From Pseudomonas sputi (lineage in GTDB: Bacteria; Pseudomonadota; Gammaproteobacteria; Pseudomonadales; Pseudomonadaceae): a stretch of DNA of 64,000 nt. The position numbers were made by a program, and so were the translations under genes. This document shows, one piece after another, positions 19,056 through 27,216 of the stretch (its first letter is position 1; every line of letters begins with the position of its first letter). The notes under the pieces are model-generated. The model was not told where the DNA came from and ran no database searches. It saw only the letters and a list, made by a program, of their open reading frames with translations. The stretch lies in the NCBI RefSeq assembly GCF_021603585.1, contig NZ_BQHI01000002.1, forward strand, positions 248,001 through 312,000, read 5' to 3'.

Positions 19056-19695
19056 GTAGTACCGTCGGTTTCCGGGCTGCCGGAAACGGCGTTCGGCACA
19101 CACGACTTCTCACGGTCGGTGTCAGGTGCGTCGGGAGTGGTTGGCCATTCCCGTGTCCAGCGATGTCCAGCCAATTGGGCCGTTATCGCGACGTACGCGT
19201 CCTGCTTGCTGTGGCTACTTAAGCACTCAGTCAGGAGGAGGAATCAACCGGTGGCTGTGGACGAGATGAAGCGTCTTGATAAAGCCTGTTGCTACACAGT
19301 CCAGCGGTTGTGCATCTCCACCCTACACGTATCCCTGATAATTCGGGTGCTGCCGCGCGCAGAATCCGCAGCGGGTTGGCATTTACCGTGAGCTCCGAAA
19401 GGGGAGGTCACGCATCATGGCTAATTCAGGCGGTGTTTCCGGAGTCTTCGCTCGGGGTCATCCGCGGCTGACTGCACTTTGTGAACTGGCCGTGAATATG
19501 GCTCGCGTGGCGAGTCAAACTCTGCTTTGCGGCGTGATTCAGGCCTCATGTCACCTGCGCTTGTTACAGCTGCAAACTCCACCGTTACGTAGCAAAAGCC
19601 CCGTAGGACGGCCTCGCGTCCTGGTGAATTGCGTTGGTCAGGGCCGGTTTTTGACCGTGGTTCCGCTGTCCAGGCCGCTTTTGGCGGCGTTCGCG
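19056..19695 (-). promoter_or_regulatory. Long untranslated leader of rne
   Basis: About 630 bases with no supportable gene separate the rne promoter from its start. Near the start codon a perfect 8-bp hairpin GTTTCCGG / CCGGAAAC (19068-19075 with 19080-19087) sequesters the only GGAA-like sequence, and no good Shine-Dalgarno lies within 12 bases of the ATG. Smaller hairpins include AGGACG / CGTCCT around 19611-19630. E. coli rne also has a long structured leader used for RNase E autoregulation; that role here is inferred. Confidence 0.6.
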
Positions 19696-19746
19696 ACTAT
19701 AGCAGCAATGATTAAGTGCTTCAATTCCATAAAAAATTGTTATTAT
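19696..19746. promoter_or_regulatory. Divergent overlapping promoters of rne (-) and rluC (+)
   Basis: Minus strand: -35 TTGAAG (plus 19719-19724) and -10 TATAGT (plus 19696-19701) with a 17-base spacer, predicting rne transcription from about 19689. Plus strand: extended -10 TGTTATTAT (hexamer 19741-19746), predicting rluC transcription at about 19753. The same six bases (19719-19724) lie at the -35 position of both. Confidence 0.65.
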
Positions 19747-19753
19747 CCGCGCC

Positions 19754-20716
19754 ATGACGACTACTGCCCCTACGACTCCAGGCGTTCAATTGCTTGAGGT
19801 CTCGCCGGAATATGCCGGCCAACGAATCGACAATTTTCTCCTCGCCCGGCTCAAAGGCGTGCCCAAGACCTTGATTTACCGCATTTTGCGCAAAGGCGAA
19901 GTGCGCGTGAACAAAGGTCGGATCAAGCCCGAATACAAGCTGCAGGCCGGTGATATCGTGCGCGTGCCGCCGGTGCGTGTGCCTGAGCGCGACGAGCCGG
20001 TGCCTTTGGCCCAAGGTCTGTTGCAGCGCCTAGAGGCCTCGATTGTCTACGAAGACAAGGCCCTGATCGTGATCAACAAGCCCGCCGGCATTGCGGTTCA
20101 CGGTGGCAGCGGCCTGAATTACGGCGTTATCGAAGCCTTTCGTCAGTTGCGCCCCGATGCCAAGGAGCTCGAGCTGGTTCACCGTCTCGATCGCGACACC
20201 TCCGGCCTGCTGATGATTGCCAAGAAACGCAGCATGTTGCGTCACTTGCATGCTGCGTTACGCGGTGACGGTGTCGATAAGCGCTACATGGCACTGGTTC
20301 GCGGCAACTGGGCGACCTCGATCAAGCAAGTTCGTGCTGCGCTCGGCAAGAGCAATCTGCGCTCCGGTGAGCGCATGGTCGAGGTCGACGAGGAGGAGGG
20401 CAAGGAGTCTGTGACTGTGTTCAAGGTCCTGCGTCGCTTTGGCGATTTTGCCACTTTGATCGAAGCCAAGCCGATCACCGGGCGCACGCACCAGATCCGC
20501 GTCCACACGTTGCACGCCGGGCACTGCATTGCCGGTGACACCAAATACGGCGATGACAGTTTCAGTAAGGAAATCCGTGATCTGGGCGGCAAGCGCCTGT
20601 TCCTGCACGCCTACATGCTGACCGTGCCACTGCCTGATGGTGGTGAGCTCAAGTTGCAGGCACCGGTCGATGAAATGTGGGCCAAGACTGTGGAGCGATT
20701 GAGTGCGCCCATCTGA
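19754..20716 (+). CDS. rluC: 23S rRNA pseudouridine synthase (955/2504/2580)
   Basis: 320 aa. The S4 RNA-binding domain is at about 18-80 ([30 protein letters not shown]); the catalytic Asp lies in [16 protein letters not shown] near 141-156. RluC converts three uridines of 23S rRNA. The divergent neighbour is rne, as in E. coli. The ATG lies 7 bases after a -10 and has no Shine-Dalgarno, so the mRNA is probably leaderless. The downstream HAD gene overlaps by 14 bases. Confidence 0.95.
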   Translation: MTTTAPTTPGVQLLEVSPEYAGQRIDNFLLARLKGVPKTLIYRILRKGEVRVNKGRIKPEYKLQAGDIVRVPPVRVPERDEPVPLAQGLLQRLEASIVYEDKALIVINKPAGIAVHGGSGLNYGVIEAFRQLRPDAKELELVHRLDRDTSGLLMIAKKRSMLRHLHAALRGDGVDKRYMALVRGNWATSIKQVRAALGKSNLRSGERMVEVDEEEGKESVTVFKVLRRFGDFATLIEAKPITGRTHQIRVHTLHAGHCIAGDTKYGDDSFSKEIRDLGGKRLFLHAYMLTVPLPDGGELKLQAPVDEMWAKTVERLSAPI

Positions 20717-21365
20717 TTACAAACTGCTGATTTTCGATTGGGACGGCACCCTGGCCGATTCCATTCATCGGATTGTCGAGGCGATGCATTCGGCATCCGG
20801 GCGCTGCGGTTTTGAGCTGCGTGATGACTTCGCCGTCAAAGGCATTATCGGTCTGGGGCTACCCGAGGCGATTCGTACGCTGTATCCCGAGATCAGTGAC
20901 GGCGAGATGGTCGCGTTTCGCGAGTTTTACGCGGAACACTACATCGCTGCAGAAGCCGTGCCTTCGCCGTTGTTCGAAGGCGTGGTCGAGTCGATGGCAT
21001 CTTTTCGCGAGCAGGGTTATCACCTGGCTGTCGCGACGGGCAAGAATCGTCGCGGGCTGGATCGGGTGCTCAAGGCAAATGGCTGGGAGGAATATTTCGA
21101 TATCACTCGCGCAGCCGATGAAACTGCAAGCAAGCCGCACCCTCTGATGCTGGAGCAGATCCTTGCGCATTGCGGTGTGCGTGCCGAACAAGCGCTGATG
21201 GTCGGCGATTCGTCCTTTGATCTGTTGATGGCGCGCAATGCGGGGATGGATTCGGTGGCGGTCAGTTATGGCGCGCAATCGATCGAATCCCTGCAGCAGT
21301 TCGCGCCGCGACTGTCGATCGACCATTTTTCCGAATTGCACGCCTGGCTGGGGCAGCAGGCTTAA
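20703..21365 (+). CDS. HAD family hydrolase (phosphoglycolate phosphatase-like)
   Basis: 220 aa from a GTG start within the rluC 3' end. The HAD motifs are complete: motif [10 protein letters not shown] (nucleophile Asp11), motif II ATGKN, Lys in KPHPLML, and motif [13 protein letters not shown] helical cap of type C1 sits between motifs I and II. Such proteins hydrolyse phosphoglycolate or other small phosphates; specificity is not visible. The tight coupling with rluC is a Pseudomonas-wide arrangement as far as I recall. Confidence 0.88.
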   Translation: MRPSDYKLLIFDWDGTLADSIHRIVEAMHSASGRCGFELRDDFAVKGIIGLGLPEAIRTLYPEISDGEMVAFREFYAEHYIAAEAVPSPLFEGVVESMASFREQGYHLAVATGKNRRGLDRVLKANGWEEYFDITRAADETASKPHPLMLEQILAHCGVRAEQALMVGDSSFDLLMARNAGMDSVAVSYGAQSIESLQQFAPRLSIDHFSELHAWLGQQA

Positions 21366-21389
21366 TACGTTTTTGCTGGGGTGGATGGC

Positions 21390-22379
21390 ATGACCGACGA
21401 ATGGAAAGCACCGGCCAAGGCAACTGCCGACGACGGTGATGCGAAAAGCTGGAAGCTGCTGGAAAAGACCCTGCTGGCCAGCGTGCAGGAGCAGCGTCGT
21501 TCACGGCGCTGGGGTATCTTCTTCAAGCTGCTGACCTTTGTTTATCTGTTCGTTGCGCTGATCCTGTTCACGCCGTTGATGGACATGGAAAAGAGCGCCA
21601 CCCGCAGTGGCAACTACACCGCATTGATCGACGTCACCGGCATGATTGCCGACAAGGAGCCAGCCAGCGCCGACAATATCGTCGGCAGCCTGCGCGCGGC
21701 GTTCGAGGACAAAAAGGTCAAGGGCGTAATCCTGCGCATCAACAGTCCGGGCGGCAGTCCGGTGCAGTCGGGTTATGTGTATGACGAGATCAAGCGTCTG
21801 CGTGGTCTGCACCCCGATACCAAGCTGTACGCGGTGATTTCCGATCTGGGAGCTTCCGGTGCCTATTACATTGCCAGCGCGGCGGATCAGATCTATGCCG
21901 ACAAGGCCAGTCTGGTGGGTTCCATTGGGGTGACGGCGGCCGGTTACGGGTTTGTTGGAACCATGGAGAAGCTCGGTGTCGAGCGTCGTACTTATACCTC
22001 CGGCGAGCACAAGGCGTTCCTCGATCCGTTCCAGCCACAGAAGCCGGAAGAGACGGCGTTCTGGCAGAGTGTGCTGGATACCACGCACAAGCAGTTCATC
22101 AACAGTGTCAAGCAGGGTCGCGGCGATCGCCTGAAAGACAAGGAGCATCCGGAGTTGTTCTCCGGGCTGGTCTGGTCGGGTGAGCAGGCGCTGCCACTGG
22201 GGTTGATCGATGGTCTGGGTAACGCCAGTTCGGTAGCGCGCGACGTGATTGGCGAAAAGGAGCTGGTGGACTTCACCGTGCAGGAGTCGCCGTTCGATCG
22301 CTTCTCGAAGAAGCTCGGTGCCAGCGTTGCCGAGAAACTGGCAATGTGGATGGGGTTTAGCGGGCCGTCGTTGCGTTGA
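21390..22379 (+). CDS. sppA: Signal peptide peptidase SppA (S49 family, short form)
   Basis: 329 aa. The start at 21390 (MTDEWKAPAK) is preferred to the ATG at 21381 because GGGGTGG precedes it. A cytoplasmic N terminus is followed by one membrane helix (about 45-65, IFFKLLTFVYLFVALILF), then a single S49 protease domain with nucleophile Ser in DLGASGAYYIAS and general base Lys in DKASLVGSIGV. The single-domain (36K) form works as an octamer degrading leftover signal peptides. It is followed by a terminator. Confidence 0.92.
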   Translation: MTDEWKAPAKATADDGDAKSWKLLEKTLLASVQEQRRSRRWGIFFKLLTFVYLFVALILFTPLMDMEKSATRSGNYTALIDVTGMIADKEPASADNIVGSLRAAFEDKKVKGVILRINSPGGSPVQSGYVYDEIKRLRGLHPDTKLYAVISDLGASGAYYIASAADQIYADKASLVGSIGVTAAGYGFVGTMEKLGVERRTYTSGEHKAFLDPFQPQKPEETAFWQSVLDTTHKQFINSVKQGRGDRLKDKEHPELFSGLVWSGEQALPLGLIDGLGNASSVARDVIGEKELVDFTVQESPFDRFSKKLGASVAEKLAMWMGFSGPSLR

Positions 22380-22397
22380 TCGCTCGAAGAATAAACA

Positions 22398-22422
22398 AAC
22401 CGGCCTTCGCGGCCGGTTTTTT
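22398..22422. terminator. Terminator between sppA and maf
   Basis: Stem AACCGGCC / GGCCGGTT (22398-22405 with 22411-22418) has a TTCGC loop and is followed by a T-run, between converging genes. Confidence 0.88.
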
Positions 22423-22427
22423 GTGGT

Positions 22428-23006
22428 TCAGGGAATTTGTACGCCTTCCGCCAGTAGCATATCGATGAGGCGAATCAGTGGCAGGCCGATCAGGCTGGTG
22501 GCGTCCGGGCCTTCGGTGCACTGAAACAGGCTGACGCCCAGCCCTTCGGCCTTGAAGCTGCCGGCGCAGTCGTAGGGCTGCTCGGTGCGCAGGTAGCGCT
22601 CGACGCGGGCTTGATCCAGTACGCGCATGTGCACTGTGAAAGGCACGCAGTCGACCTGGCAGTGGCCGGTCTGGCTGTTGAGCAGCGCCAGGCCAGTGAG
22701 GAAGGTCACACTGGCACCGCTGGCGGCCATCAGTTGTTCGCGGGCGTTTTCGAAGGTGTGCGGCTTGCCGATGATGCGCTCGCCGAGTACCGCAACCTGG
22801 TCGGAACCGATGATCAGGTGATCGGGGTGGTTGTCAGTCAGGGCTCGGGCTTTCTGTTCGGCGAGGCGTTTGACCAGCTCAATTGCCGACTCGTTCGGAC
22901 GATGGCTTTCATCGATATCCGGCGAGCTGCAGACGAACGGCAGGCGCAGGCGGCTGAGCAATTCCCGACGATAGGTCGAGCTTGAAGCGAGTAATAAAGG
23001 CAGCAT
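22428..23006 (-). CDS. Maf-like nucleotide pyrophosphatase (YceF type)
   Basis: 192 aa. The start at 23006 (MLPLLLASSSTYRRELL) has GGAG six bases upstream; the ATG two codons earlier is too close to that site. The Maf signature ASSS.YR..LL at the N terminus, SPDIDE near 31-36, and GSDQVAVLGERIIGKP near 68-83 with catalytic Asp and Lys are intact. YceF-group proteins hydrolyse m7GTP and related modified nucleotides. It is convergent with sppA and divergent from the yceD-rpmF operon. Confidence 0.9.
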   Translation of the reverse strand: MLPLLLASSSTYRRELLSRLRLPFVCSSPDIDESHRPNESAIELVKRLAEQKARALTDNHPDHLIIGSDQVAVLGERIIGKPHTFENAREQLMAASGASVTFLTGLALLNSQTGHCQVDCVPFTVHMRVLDQARVERYLRTEQPYDCAGSFKAEGLGVSLFQCTEGPDATSLIGLPLIRLIDMLLAEGVQIP

Positions 23007-23075
23007 TCGCATCTCCAGAGGCAGGCGACAGATTCTAGCGGAGCCGCGCAAGTGACGGACAGGGCACAATTTCCT

Positions 23076-23103
23076 TTGACATGGGTGGGTGCATCCCTAT
23101 AAT
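23076..23103 (+). promoter_or_regulatory. Consensus sigma70 promoter of yceD-rpmF
   Basis: TTGACA (23076-23081), a 16-base spacer and TATAAT (23098-23103) match both consensus hexamers. Initiation is predicted at about 23110, only 0-4 bases before the yceD ATG. Confidence 0.85.
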
Positions 23104-23112
23104 GCTGCGCCT

Positions 23113-23640
23113 ATGTTGAATGACCCGATTCCACCTCACGTTGACCCGCGCAAATTGGCTGACCGTGGCACCACCCTCCAAGGTGAACTGCTGCTGGCCG
23201 ATTTGAAGAGACTCTGCGACCCGCTTTCCGACGATGTCGGTACGGTGCAGGCCAAATTCGTTTTTGAACGAGATGAACGTAAATCTGTGGTAATCCACAG
23301 CTTTATCGACACCGAAGTCAAAATGGTTTGCCAGCGTTGTCTTGAGCTGGTCACCCTGCCGATCCATAGCGAATGCAGTTACGCCGTGGTGAAGGAGGGT
23401 GCGAATACCCAGTCGTTACCGAAAGGTTATGACGTGCTGGAACTGGGCGAAGATCCATTGGATCTGCAGTCACTGATCGAGGAGGAGCTTCTGCTCGCCT
23501 TGCCCATTGTGCCTGCTCATCATCCGGAAGAATGCCAGCAGCCGGCGGGAGCAGATGAGCCCGAACCGAGCGAGGACGAGGTAACGCGGTCCAACCCGTT
23601 CAGTGTATTGGCGCAGTTAAAGCGTGACCCAAACGTTTAG
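23113..23640 (+). CDS. yceD: YceD family protein (DUF177)
   Basis: 175 aa. The start at 23113 (MLNDPIPPHVDPRKLADRG) directly follows a consensus promoter, leaving practically no leader and no Shine-Dalgarno. The DUF177 core shows VCQRCLELVTLPI near 78-90 with a Cys pair, and EDPLDLQSLIEEELLLALPIVP near 116-137. In other bacteria and plants the family is tied to 23S rRNA accumulation and is nearly always upstream of rpmF, as here (13 bases). Confidence 0.9.
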   Translation: MLNDPIPPHVDPRKLADRGTTLQGELLLADLKRLCDPLSDDVGTVQAKFVFERDERKSVVIHSFIDTEVKMVCQRCLELVTLPIHSECSYAVVKEGANTQSLPKGYDVLELGEDPLDLQSLIEEELLLALPIVPAHHPEECQQPAGADEPEPSEDEVTRSNPFSVLAQLKRDPNV

Positions 23641-23653
23641 GAGTTAATCAATT

Positions 23654-23836
23654 ATGGCTGTTCAGCAGAACAAAAAATCCCGCTCTGCCCGTGACATGCG
23701 CCGTTCGCACGACGCTCTCGAGGCTAGCACCCTGTCTGTAGAAAAAACCACTGGTGAAGTTCACCTGCGTCACCACGTATCGCCAGAAGGCGTATACCGT
23801 GGCCGTAAAGTGATCGACAAGGGCGCTGACGAGTAA
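23654..23836 (+). CDS. rpmF: 50S ribosomal protein L32
   Basis: 60 aa, [22 protein letters not shown], with a clear TAGGAG site. It shows the L32 pattern of a basic N terminus and [16 protein letters not shown] at 38-53. The zinc-binding cysteines of some L32 proteins are absent, the usual Cys-less form in this lineage. plsX follows after 4 bases, giving the conserved rpmF-plsX-fab order that couples ribosome and lipid synthesis. Confidence 0.97.
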
Positions 23837-23840
23837 TCAC

Positions 23841-24851
23841 TTGTCCGCTCAAGTCATCGCGATTGACGCAATGGGCGGGGACTTCGGTCCCCGCAGCATT
23901 GTTCAGGCCAGCCTTGCTTGCCTTTCTGCTACGCCCTCGCTGCACCTGACCCTCGTCGGTCAACCCTCCCTTCTTGAAGAACTGATCACCGGCCAATCGG
24001 CTGCCGATCGCGCGCGCCTGACGATTGTTCCGGCGTCCGAAGTCATCACCATGGACGAAAAACCGGCCCAGGCTCTGCGTGGCAAGCCGGATTCGTCGAT
24101 GCGTGTCGCCCTTGAATTGCTGCGTGATGGCAAGGTTCAGGCCTGTGTCAGTGCCGGCAATACCGGTGCGCTGATGGCTCTGTCGCGATTTGTGCTCAAG
24201 ACCCTGCCGGGAATTGATCGTCCGGCCATGGTGGCAGCGATCCCCACCCAGAAAGGCTACTGCCAGTTGCTCGATCTGGGCGCCAACGTCGATTGCAGTG
24301 CCGAGCATCTGTTGCAGTTCGCCGTGATGGGTTCCGTGGCGGCGCAAACCCTGGGCATCGCCCGTCCGCGCGTCGCGCTGCTGAATATCGGCACCGAAGA
24401 CATCAAGGGCAATCAGCAGGTCAAGCTGGCTGCGACGTTGCTGCAGGCTGCCCGGGGCATCAATTACATCGGGTTCATCGAAGGCGATGGTTTGTATCGC
24501 GGCGAGGCGGATGTGGTGGTTTGCGACGGTTTTGTCGGCAATATCCTGCTCAAGTCCAGCGAAGGCCTGGCGACGATGATCGCTGCGCGCATCGAGGCGC
24601 TGTTCAAAAAGAATCTCGCTTCCCGTGCTGTCGGTGCGCTGGCGCTGCCTTTGATGAAGCGTCTGCAGGCTGATCTGGCGCCGGCGCGGCACAATGGCGC
24701 AAGCTTCCTCGGTTTGCAGGGGATTGTCGTGAAAAGTCACGGTTCGGCCGGGGTTCAGGGGTTTCAGAGTGCCATTCAGCGAGCGCTGATCGAGATTCAG
24801 GAGAACCTTCCCGAGCGCCTGCACGGCCGTCTGGAGGATTTGTTGTCTTAG
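23841..24851 (+). CDS. plsX: Phosphate acyltransferase PlsX
   Basis: 336 aa from a TTG start ([18 protein letters not shown]) with only a weak ribosome site, four bases after rpmF, so it is likely translated by coupling. Family motifs include [10 protein letters not shown] at the N terminus, [14 protein letters not shown] near 102-115, [12 protein letters not shown] near 176-187 and [21 protein letters not shown] near 214-234. It makes acyl-phosphate from acyl-ACP, feeding PlsY for phospholipids. Confidence 0.95.
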   Translation: MSAQVIAIDAMGGDFGPRSIVQASLACLSATPSLHLTLVGQPSLLEELITGQSAADRARLTIVPASEVITMDEKPAQALRGKPDSSMRVALELLRDGKVQACVSAGNTGALMALSRFVLKTLPGIDRPAMVAAIPTQKGYCQLLDLGANVDCSAEHLLQFAVMGSVAAQTLGIARPRVALLNIGTEDIKGNQQVKLAATLLQAARGINYIGFIEGDGLYRGEADVVVCDGFVGNILLKSSEGLATMIAARIEALFKKNLASRAVGALALPLMKRLQADLAPARHNGASFLGLQGIVVKSHGSAGVQGFQSAIQRALIEIQENLPERLHGRLEDLLS

Positions 24852-24976
24852 GCGTTTTCGTCGGACAATGCTTAAATGTGACCGCCCGGTTCAAAGGGCC
24901 ATCCAACTGTCAGTTTCTTGCGTCCCTCTAGCGGGATGCCATTTTTCCGACGACAAGATCATTAGGGGCTTGTTAC

Positions 24977-25915
24977 ATGTCTGCTTCCCTCGCATTCGTC
25001 TTTCCAGGACAGGGTTCGCAGTCCCTCGGCATGCTGGCCGAGCTGGGCGCGCAACATCCACTGATCCTCGAAACTTTCAAAGAAGCATCCGATGCTCTGG
25101 GCTATGACCTGTGGGCGCTGACCCAGCAGGGCCCGGAAGAGCTGCTCAATCAAACCGATAAAACCCAACCAGCCATTCTGACCGCTTCGATCGCCCTGTG
25201 GCGTCTGTGGCTGGCGGAAGGTGGTGCGCGTCCGGCCTTCGTTGCCGGTCACAGCCTGGGTGAATACAGCGCGCTGGTCGCTGCCGGCAGCCTGAGCCTG
25301 GCCGCTGCGGTGAAGCTCGTCGAGCGCCGTGGTCAGCTGATGCAGGAAGCCGTTCCGGCCGGGCAGGGCGGTATGGCTGCCATCCTCGGTCTGGAAGATG
25401 CCGACGTTCTCGCTGCCTGTGCCGAAGCGGCGCAAGGCGAAGTGGTCAGCGCGGTGAACTTCAACTCCCCGGGCCAGGTCGTGATTGCCGGTGCCAAGGC
25501 TGCAGTCGAGCGCGCCATCGAAGGCTGCAAGGCCCGTGGCGCCAAGCGTGCCATGCCGCTGCCGGTCAGCGTGCCGTCGCACTGCGAGCTGATGCGCCCG
25601 GCTGCCGAGCGCTTCGCCGAGTCCATCGCTGCCATCGACTGGCAGGCGCCGCAGATCCCTGTGGTACAGAACGTCAGCGCCCAGGTGCCAGCGGATCTGG
25701 AAACCCTCAAGCGTGATCTGCTTGAACAGCTCTACAAGCCGGTGCGCTGGGTCGAGTCCGTACAGACCCTGGCCGCCAAAGGCGCGACCAACCTGGTCGA
25801 GTGTGGTCCTGGCAAAGTGCTGGCCGGTCTGAACAAACGTTGCGCCGAAGGCGTTTCGACTTCCAACCTCAATACCCCAGACGCTTTCGCTGCTGCTCGC
25901 GCAGCGGCTGTCTGA
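24977..25915 (+). CDS. fabD: Malonyl-CoA:ACP transacylase
   Basis: 312 aa. The active Ser is in GHSLGEYSALVAAG (about 90-103), the N-terminal FVFPGQGSQ motif is present, and the catalytic His is in SVPSHCELM near 200. It loads malonate on AcpP, which is encoded two genes downstream. The AGGGGC site is 8 bases before the ATG. A 125-base gap from plsX may hold a secondary promoter, although I see no strong hexamers. Confidence 0.96.
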   Translation: MSASLAFVFPGQGSQSLGMLAELGAQHPLILETFKEASDALGYDLWALTQQGPEELLNQTDKTQPAILTASIALWRLWLAEGGARPAFVAGHSLGEYSALVAAGSLSLAAAVKLVERRGQLMQEAVPAGQGGMAAILGLEDADVLAACAEAAQGEVVSAVNFNSPGQVVIAGAKAAVERAIEGCKARGAKRAMPLPVSVPSHCELMRPAAERFAESIAAIDWQAPQIPVVQNVSAQVPADLETLKRDLLEQLYKPVRWVESVQTLAAKGATNLVECGPGKVLAGLNKRCAEGVSTSNLNTPDAFAAARAAAV

Positions 25916-25931
25916 ATCAGGAGAAGCTTGC

Positions 25932-26675
25932 ATGAGTCTGCAAGGTAAAGTTGCACTGGTCACCGGCGCAAGCCGTGGCATCGGCCAGGCTATCGCACTG
26001 GAACTGGGTCGGCAGGGCGCCATCGTAGTTGGCACCGCGACCTCTGCTTCGGGCGCCGAGCGCATTGCGGCGACCCTGAAGGAAAACGGCATTCAGGGCG
26101 CAGGTTTCGAGCTGAACGTTACCAGTGACGAATCGGTCACCAAGGTTCTCGCGAGCATCCAGGAGCAGTTTGGTGCGCCGGTGGCGATTCTGGTCAACAA
26201 TGCTGGCATCACTCGCGATAACCTGATGATGCGCATGAAAGACGACGAGTGGTACGACGTGATCGATACCAACCTGAACAGTCTGTATCGTCTGTCCAAG
26301 GGCGTTCTGCGCGGCATGACCAAGGCGCGCTGGGGCCGAATTATCAGTATTGGCTCGGTGGTGGGTGCCATGGGCAACGCTGGCCAAGTAAACTATGCAG
26401 CCGCCAAGGCCGGTCTGGAAGGTTTCAGCCGTGCCATGGCGCGTGAAGTCGGTTCGCGTTCGATTACGGTCAACTCGGTAACCCCAGGGTTCATCGACAC
26501 CGATATGACCCGCGAGCTGCCTGAAGCACAGCGTGAAGCCTTGCAGACGCAGATTCCGCTGGGCCGTCTGGGACAAGCTCAAGAGATCGCGTCCGTGGTC
26601 GCTTTTCTTGCATCCGACGGTGCGGCATACGTGACCGGAGCTACAATCCCGGTTAACGGCGGGATGTACATGTAA
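25932..26675 (+). CDS. fabG: 3-oxoacyl-ACP reductase
   Basis: 247 aa classical SDR. The NADPH site is TGASRGIGQAIA (about 12-23), NNAG near 87-90, and the catalytic Ser with Tyr-x3-Lys is in SIGSVVG and VNYAAAKAG near 138-160. It reduces 3-ketoacyl-ACP in each elongation round. It is 16 bases after fabD with an AGGAGAAG site. Confidence 0.96.
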   Translation: MSLQGKVALVTGASRGIGQAIALELGRQGAIVVGTATSASGAERIAATLKENGIQGAGFELNVTSDESVTKVLASIQEQFGAPVAILVNNAGITRDNLMMRMKDDEWYDVIDTNLNSLYRLSKGVLRGMTKARWGRIISIGSVVGAMGNAGQVNYAAAKAGLEGFSRAMAREVGSRSITVNSVTPGFIDTDMTRELPEAQREALQTQIPLGRLGQAQEIASVVAFLASDGAAYVTGATIPVNGGMYM

Positions 26676-26791
26676 GTAAAATGTGACGGATTGTTTCAAA
26701 AAAATGTCATACGAGCTGTCTAAAATCCGTTATAAAGCTGCAATCTATTTATAGGCAGAGGGCCGCAGGGTTTGAGGAGTGAAGCTTTCAG

Positions 26792-26819
26792 TTGAAAAGC
26801 TGAAAAGTCTTTCTATACA
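26792..26819 (+). promoter_or_regulatory. Probable acpP promoter
   Basis: TTGAAA (26792-26797) and TATACA (26814-26819) are separated by 16 bases, predicting a leader of about 46 nt before acpP. The 196-base gap between fabG and acpP supports independent transcription of acpP. Confidence 0.55.
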
Positions 26820-26849
26820 CTTACCCACTGGCCAGCTGCCTGAATTTGT

Positions 26850-26870
26850 CCATTAGGAGTGAAAACAAGG
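26850..26870 (+). promoter_or_regulatory. RgsA small-RNA target site over the acpP ribosome binding site
   Basis: CCATTAGGAGT (26850-26860) followed by AAAACAA (26862-26868) is complementary to RgsA (same-strand copy at 33332-33349). That gives 11 plus 7 base pairs with a single bulged G. The first block contains the AGGAG ribosome site of acpP. Confidence 0.75.
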
Positions 26871-26871
26871 T

Positions 26872-27108
26872 ATGAGCACCATCGAAGAGCGCGTCAAGAA
26901 AATCGTTGCCGAGCAACTGGGTGTTAAAGAAGAAGAAGTGGTCAACTCCGCTTCCTTCGTAGAAGACCTGGGTGCCGACTCCCTTGACACCGTTGAGCTG
27001 GTGATGGCTCTGGAAGAGGAATTCGAGACCGAAATCCCTGACGAAGAAGCTGAAAAGATCACTACTGTACAAGCTGCAATCGACTACGTTAACAGCCGCC
27101 AGGCGTAA
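26872..27108 (+). CDS. acpP: Acyl carrier protein
   Basis: 78 aa, acidic. Ser37 in [15 protein letters not shown] is the phosphopantetheine attachment site. The start at 26872 follows AGGAG with a 12-base spacing, slightly long. It is the acyl carrier for FabD, FabG and FabF encoded around it. It has its own promoter and terminator, as expected for a protein made in large excess over the enzymes. The leader carries the RgsA complementarity. Confidence 0.98.
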   Translation: MSTIEERVKKIVAEQLGVKEEEVVNSASFVEDLGADSLDTVELVMALEEEFETEIPDEEAEKITTVQAAIDYVNSRQA

Positions 27109-27137
27109 TAGTTTGTAATCGTTGCTTGCTGTCATGG

Positions 27138-27173
27138 AAAAACCGCACTGCCATCATGGCGTGCGGTTTTTTC
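27138..27173 (+). terminator. Intrinsic terminator after acpP
   Basis: AAAAACCGCAC (27138-27148) pairs with GTGCGGTTTTT, with an inner TGCCATCATGGC loop-stem and a T6 run. It separates abundant acpP message from fabF. Confidence 0.9.
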
Positions 27174-27216
27174 TTTAGGCCTGATGCAAAGTCGTCATTT
27201 GAAAAAGGAGAGTGCT

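Noticed and set aside
15819-19391. A 1190-codon open frame on the plus strand opposite rne
   Set aside because: It mirrors the GC-rich repeats and codon pattern of rne, has low-complexity Phe/Gly/Arg composition and no domain; the rne frame is unambiguous.
19417-19797. A 126-codon plus-strand ORF upstream of rluC with a good GGGGAGG site
   Set aside because: It runs through the rluC promoter and start in another frame, has no domain, and lies in the antisense of the rne leader. The ribosome-site-like sequence is probably chance; Ribo-seq would be needed to revive it.
26719-26735. TAAAAT and TTATAA as an upstream acpP promoter
   Set aside because: No -35 at acceptable spacing (the nearest TTGTTT gives 24 bases); TTGAAA/TATACA closer to acpP is better.
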